Assembly (NCBI GenBank): GCA_025922875.1
Contig: JAICGZ010000002.1
Span: 1 to 64,000, forward strand
Length of the DNA: 64,000 nucleotides
Direction of reading: 5' to 3'
DNA from: Pyrinomonadaceae bacterium
Lineage (GTDB): Bacteria > Acidobacteriota > Blastocatellia > Pyrinomonadales > Pyrinomonadaceae
How positions within the stretch are numbered: the stretch's first letter is position 1; the number at the start of each line of letters is the position of its first letter. Shown here in pieces: positions 60,819-64,000 of the stretch. Made by a program: the position numbers and the translations under genes. Under the pieces are notes generated by a model. That model saw nothing but the letters and a program-made list of their open reading frames with translations, had not been told where the DNA came from and searched no databases.

Positions 60819-61664
60819 TCAGGCGCTGCGGACGCTTTTAGCGCGCTGGCGGCGTGTGTGTTGAGGAATGATGTGGTGGCGTTTGATCATGCGATCGAGG
60901 GTCTTCCGATCGACAGACAAAAGGCGCGCTGCCGCCTGCTTGTTTCCGCGGGTATGTTCCAGCACCTGCGCGACGTAGCGGCCTTCAATTACTGCCAGCG
61001 TGACCCAGTCGTCGTTAACCGGGGTCTCAGATGCGTGGGACTCATCGTTGAGAGACGGCAAGACAATCGTTGCTGCGTTCAAGCGATAAAAAAGATCACT
61101 GGGAAGTTTTCCGGCTGCGACTTCTGGTTCAACATTATGGCTGCTGGCAGCGATGACGCGAACATCTACTCTTCTTGTTTCCTCAGCACCGGCCTCGCCT
61201 GTTTGCAGTAGGTGGAGCAACTTCTCCTGGAACGACAAGTTTGTTTCCGTGATCTCATCGAGAAGAATAGTGCCGCCATCAGCTTTTCCGAATAACTCCT
61301 CAATTAACTCAGTGGAAATCACAGCACAGTTGACGGCGACAAATGGCTGGTCGCGGCGGCTACTGGAATGATGGATGGCAGAGGCCACCAGTTCCTTACA
61401 GATGCCTGACTCACCAATCAGGAGCACCGGTAAGTTATTACTGGACACACGGTCTACCTGCTTCATGACTTCGACAAACGCTTGGCTGCGTCTCATCAGA
61501 CCAACGTCCGATTGATCCGCAGCCCCGCGTCCCGTGGGTGAGGATCTCTGTGGGCGCTCTGTTGATTGCTGGCGCACCTTTAATTCGTCGTCTACAACAA
61601 GCACTTTCCTGGGTCCTTCAAACAATACTGTGCAGGAGGGGGACGGCAACCTCGCCCTGGCCAC
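60819..61664 (-). CDS. Degenerate sigma-54-activator-like protein with Fis-type HTH
   Basis: 281 aa from GTG 61664, but the start is uncertain: a 9-bp inverted repeat (GGGGGACGG/CCGTCCCCC, 61638-61672) overlaps it, and TTG 61625 or GTG 61604 would fit better. A short receiver-like remnant (KVLVVDDELKVRQ) is followed by the AAA+ activator domain (MKQVDRVSSNNLPVLLIGESG). Walker A reads GESGICKE instead of GESGTGKE. After EELFG about 30 residues are missing, including GAFTGA, and the text resumes at ADGGTILLDEI. The later LPSDLFYRLN lacks the usual Arg. The C-terminal HTH_8 is intact (HTRGNKQAAARLLSVDRKTLDRMIKRH). It probably still binds DNA but cannot remodel sigma-54 polymerase. Confidence 0.82.
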   Translation of the reverse strand: MARARLPSPSCTVLFEGPRKVLVVDDELKVRQQSTERPQRSSPTGRGAADQSDVGLMRRSQAFVEVMKQVDRVSSNNLPVLLIGESGICKELVASAIHHSSSRRDQPFVAVNCAVISTELIEELFGKADGGTILLDEITETNLSFQEKLLHLLQTGEAGAEETRRVDVRVIAASSHNVEPEVAAGKLPSDLFYRLNAATIVLPSLNDESHASETPVNDDWVTLAVIEGRYVAQVLEHTRGNKQAAARLLSVDRKTLDRMIKRHHIIPQHTRRQRAKSVRSA

Positions 61665-61955
61665 CGTCCCCCTTCTCTACGCGCGAGGATTTCACTGATT
61701 TACAACGCGCGCTCCTCCTGAAAATTTACTTCACAGTCGGGTTGCAAACGCTTGTATACAGGAGGTGATTCAACAGATGTGTAGGCTAAGCGGTCTCTGA
61801 AAAGTTCGCAATGAGGAGATTCCTGAGGGTAACTGCTCCAATTCCTGAGACTTAGCGGCTTGCGGTGCGAAACTTTTTTCGCGCACAAGGGGGAAAGAAA
61901 ACCCTTTGAGACGCAGCAGCGCCTTGCGCCTTTGCGCGAGAGTTCTTGTGGTAAT
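61665..61955. other. Intergenic region without a gene
   Basis: About 290 bases between two minus-strand regulator genes. Apart from the repeat remnant at its left-hand-strand end (61920-61943) I see no gene, tRNA or clear promoter; track ORFs here are short and unsupported. Confidence 0.35.
61920..61943. repeat. Fragment of the 'CGCCTTTGCG' repeat
   Basis: CGCCTTGCGCCTTTGCGCGAGAG is one arm of the family A repeat. A degenerate opposite arm may be TTCGCGCACAAGG at about 61879. Confidence 0.5.
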
Positions 61956-62597
61956 TCAAGGCTCTATCAGGCCTACGCTTATCGCGAAACGCACGAGGCC
62001 CGGTACGTCGTGGATATCTAAACGCTCCATCAACTGGGCGCGATGCGTTTCGACAGTTTTGACGCTGATGCCCAACATGTGCCCGGTCTGTTTAGTGGTG
62101 AAACCTTCCGCAATTAACCGCAGGACCTCGCGCTGTCGCGGGCTGAGCGACTCGAGAAGCGCTTTTTTGTTCGGACTGTTGGTATCTGGGATTAGAGGCT
62201 TTGGTGTTTCAGGGGAGATGTAGACTTTTCCCCTCATCACCGTTTGAATTGCCTCTTGAAGCTCTGTAATGGCTGCACTCTTGGGTAAAAAGCCGGCTGC
62301 TCCCATATGCACAGCTCGCAGGGCGTACTCTCCAGCGTCATGGACCGTCAAGACAATCACGCGTATCTCGGGAAAGTTCAACCTTACATGGTCCAGGACC
62401 TCAAAGCCACTGCCTTCAGGCATAGTAAGGTCGAGCAATATCAGGTTTGGTTGGAGTTCTGTGACCAGTTTCAACGCTTCCCTGCCGCTACCCGCTTCTC
62501 CGATGACGAGTACATCTTTGATTTGTTCGACGAGCGCACGAATACCTCCGCGCACGAGCGCGTGATCGTCAGCGATAAGCACGCGAATAGAGTTCAT
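61956..62597 (-). CDS. NarL/FixJ-family response regulator
   Basis: 213 aa. The receiver (residues 1-120) has the acidic pair in LIADDHALVRGG, phospho-acceptor Asp in LILLDLTMPEGSG, the Thr/Ser switch VLTVHD and Lys in FLPKSA. The LuxR-type HTH is at ~148-205 (LSPRQREVLRLIAEGFTTKQTGHMLGISVKTVETHRAQLMERL). It binds DNA when phosphorylated. No cognate kinase gene is adjacent; the kinase at 18.5 kb is far away and has its own receiver. Confidence 0.95.
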   Translation of the reverse strand: MNSIRVLIADDHALVRGGIRALVEQIKDVLVIGEAGSGREALKLVTELQPNLILLDLTMPEGSGFEVLDHVRLNFPEIRVIVLTVHDAGEYALRAVHMGAAGFLPKSAAITELQEAIQTVMRGKVYISPETPKPLIPDTNSPNKKALLESLSPRQREVLRLIAEGFTTKQTGHMLGISVKTVETHRAQLMERLDIHDVPGLVRFAISVGLIEP

Positions 62598-62795
62598 TCG
62601 ATTGTGCGGCTTTGTTTTTCTCAGACTGATTTAATCAGGCTTTCGTGAGTTTTGAGAATTTAAACAAAACAAAACCGAATTACTGGTTTCGACGGAAGCA
62701 TCATACAGAAACTTCTCGCTCCGTCAATCGGATAACGTGAGGTAGTAGCCGCAGCGCAGAGCCAAATGGACTTTTCGGATAAGCTAGTCAAACAC
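62598..62795. other. Intergenic gap, nothing recognised
   Basis: 198 bases upstream of the response regulator and downstream of the phosphoesterase. AT-rich near 62640-62700. No hairpin or repeat supported. Confidence 0.3.
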
Positions 62796-63713
62796 TTAAG
62801 ATTTCTTCCGGCGTGTGATCACCCCGGAGTCGATCGTCTGGCCGGTGCGCGAGATGGCCTGGAAGTGCATTTCATCGCCTGTAACTTCGAACAGCATGAA
62901 ATGCATGTCTCCATCAAAGGATTTTGCCGTCAACGGAGATGAATCTTTAATGTCACCGGTTCTGAGTTTGCCGCCGGCTCCGGATACAAAATAGTAAATT
63001 CCCTTTTGCGGTTTGATCCGTTCGTAAACGTGATCGTGACCAGTCAGCACGACATCAACTCCATGCTTCAAAAAGATCGGTTCCACCACTTCTCGGAGCT
63101 GACTATCAGATCCGTGTTTCTTTGCGGAAGAGTACGGCGGATGATGGAAGAAGCAGACTTTCCATTCTGAAGTATCTTTGGCCAGTTCACTTTCAAGCCA
63201 CTCCACCTGTTTCTTGTCCATGTAGTTGCTGTTCAACGCATAGAAAGCCACGTCGCCCTTCTTGAAGCGGTAGTAATCCTTCCCATTCATGTTGAAGTGT
63301 TCGTAATTGACCTGCAACGCCTGATCGTGATTTCCCAATGAAGCATAAAACTTCACTTTGTCGGCGAGGAGTTGCCTGTAGGGCCCGGCGAATTTCTTTT
63401 CAAAGTCCTTAGGCTTCTCCCCACCGTACATGTTGTCGCCCATCATCAGTACGAACTCGAAAGGAAAGACCGCACGATATTTGGCCATCATGCTTCCGAG
63501 AGCGTGTTGCTGTGACGACCCCGTGCCTGTATCTCCTATGACGGCAAAACGAAGAGAGCCATCCTTGAGTGGTAGTGTCAGTTTTACCGGTGAACTCGGT
63601 GCTGAACTTCTCGCGCCGCTGTTTCCGTTGATCTTTTGCGCCGGCGCAGAGATGGAGAAGCCGGCAACGATAAATGCAACTAACAGGATCTTGGCATTAA
63701 CAAACCTTCGCAT
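62796..63713 (-). CDS. Secreted metallophosphoesterase (purple acid phosphatase-like)
   Basis: 305 aa. Signal peptide MRRFVNAKILLVAFIVAGFSISAPAQ. The calcineurin-like metal motifs are all present in order: GDTG (FAVIGDTGTG), GDN (LMMGDNMYGG), GNHD (SLGNHDQ), HHPPYS and GHDHVYER. The size and GHDHVYER ending match bacterial purple acid phosphatase-like proteins. It hydrolyses phosphomonoesters or diesters with two metals in the periplasm. Its 5' neighbour on the same strand, only 31 bases upstream, is cut by the window end. Confidence 0.92.
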   Translation of the reverse strand: MRRFVNAKILLVAFIVAGFSISAPAQKINGNSGARSSAPSSPVKLTLPLKDGSLRFAVIGDTGTGSSQQHALGSMMAKYRAVFPFEFVLMMGDNMYGGEKPKDFEKKFAGPYRQLLADKVKFYASLGNHDQALQVNYEHFNMNGKDYYRFKKGDVAFYALNSNYMDKKQVEWLESELAKDTSEWKVCFFHHPPYSSAKKHGSDSQLREVVEPIFLKHGVDVVLTGHDHVYERIKPQKGIYYFVSGAGGKLRTGDIKDSSPLTAKSFDGDMHFMLFEVTGDEMHFQAISRTGQTIDSGVITRRKKS

Positions 63714-63744
63714 TGGTCCACTCCTTCACGACAAGAGAAACTCA

Positions 63745-64000
63745 TCAAGGTAATGCGTCGGGCATAAAATCAAGGATCACGTTACTTTCGCGATCGACCA
63801 GAATCAGGTTGCTGCCTACGAACCGGTAACGAACTTCTTTCGGCAACTGCGGCAGCTTCGCTAAAAGCGTGGCCGGCATTTCTGATTGTTCGGCGCTGTC
63901 GGCATAGGGATAGTTGACTCGCAACACGACACCTTTCAGTTCTGTTTCAAAGGCGATGTCGCGAATCTCTTTGCGATCTCTGCCCTGAAATTCGTTCTTC
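63745..64000 (-). CDS. Conserved protein of unknown function, 5' end beyond window
   Basis: The frame is open to the window end: it reads KNEFQGRDRKEIRDIAFETELKG before the track start at 63927, so at least 84 C-terminal residues are present. The text ELKGVVLRVNYPYADSAEQ, LLAKLPQLPKEVRYRFVGSNLILVDRESNVILDFM looks like a small alpha/beta secreted protein. I do not recognise the family. It is probably co-transcribed with the phosphoesterase. Confidence 0.7.
   Translation of the reverse strand, partial: KNEFQGRDRKEIRDIAFETELKGVVLRVNYPYADSAEQSEMPATLLAKLPQLPKEVRYRFVGSNLILVDRESNVILDFMPDALP

Overview
The window looks like a chromosomal segment of an Acidobacteriota bacterium, probably class Blastocatellia (Pyrinomonadaceae-like). 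This is inferred from gene content, not from a marker gene. Pointers are an 800-aa orphan MacB/FtsX permease without its own ATPase (the Acidobacterial duplicated orphan permease type), a secreted protein of the acidobacterial VWFA-related family, an Oar-like TonB-dependent receptor with an N-terminal carboxypeptidase-regulatory domain, many secreted PQQ-like beta-propellers, and a dense load of short palindromic intergenic repeats.

Layout. 1-4.3 kb: a truncated TPR-CHAT protease-like gene, a 3' fragment of a tRNA-Pro and a decayed NTF2-like/DUF4440 gene; this looks like an island edge. 4.3-8.7 kb: an exported cysteine-rich peptide, a membrane-anchored thioredoxin-propeller fusion and the orphan permease. 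9-10.7 kb: an HU-like protein, a small unknown gene, and a tRNA operon with tRNA-Arg(UCU) split by a 264-nt group I intron followed by tRNA-His. 10.7-24.4 kb: secreted and lipid-anchored proteins, an AlkZ-related protein, a subtilase with a GVLVGD hexapeptide tail, a GNAT enzyme, a hybrid histidine kinase, OsmC, a lytic transglycosylase and a methyltransferase. 24.4-28.4 kb (minus strand): soluble sugar dehydrogenase with a CBS protein, a PA0069-type radical SAM protein, an Sm-like protein, a VOC protein and a DnaJ protein. 28.4-32.5 kb: a LolD-like ATPase with a large FtsX permease.

32.5-58.3 kb is dominated by nine PQQ-like beta-propeller proteins. They are interspersed with a TPR protein, the TonB receptor, an operon of a HemN/HemW-like radical SAM enzyme and a halogenase-like flavoprotein, a CPA2 antiporter, an ankyrin protein and an iron-containing alcohol dehydrogenase. 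58.4-64 kb (minus strand): secreted RidA, sodium:solute symporter and DUF3311 in one overlapping operon, a degenerate sigma-54-activator-like protein, a NarL-type regulator, a metallophosphoesterase and one gene cut by the window end.

The most notable observations are the group I intron in tRNA-Arg(UCU), and about ten families of imperfect palindromic repeats that lie between genes and have also entered reading frames. Two lie inside one ABC permease gene, two lie in signal-peptide regions, and others supply stop codons or gene ends.
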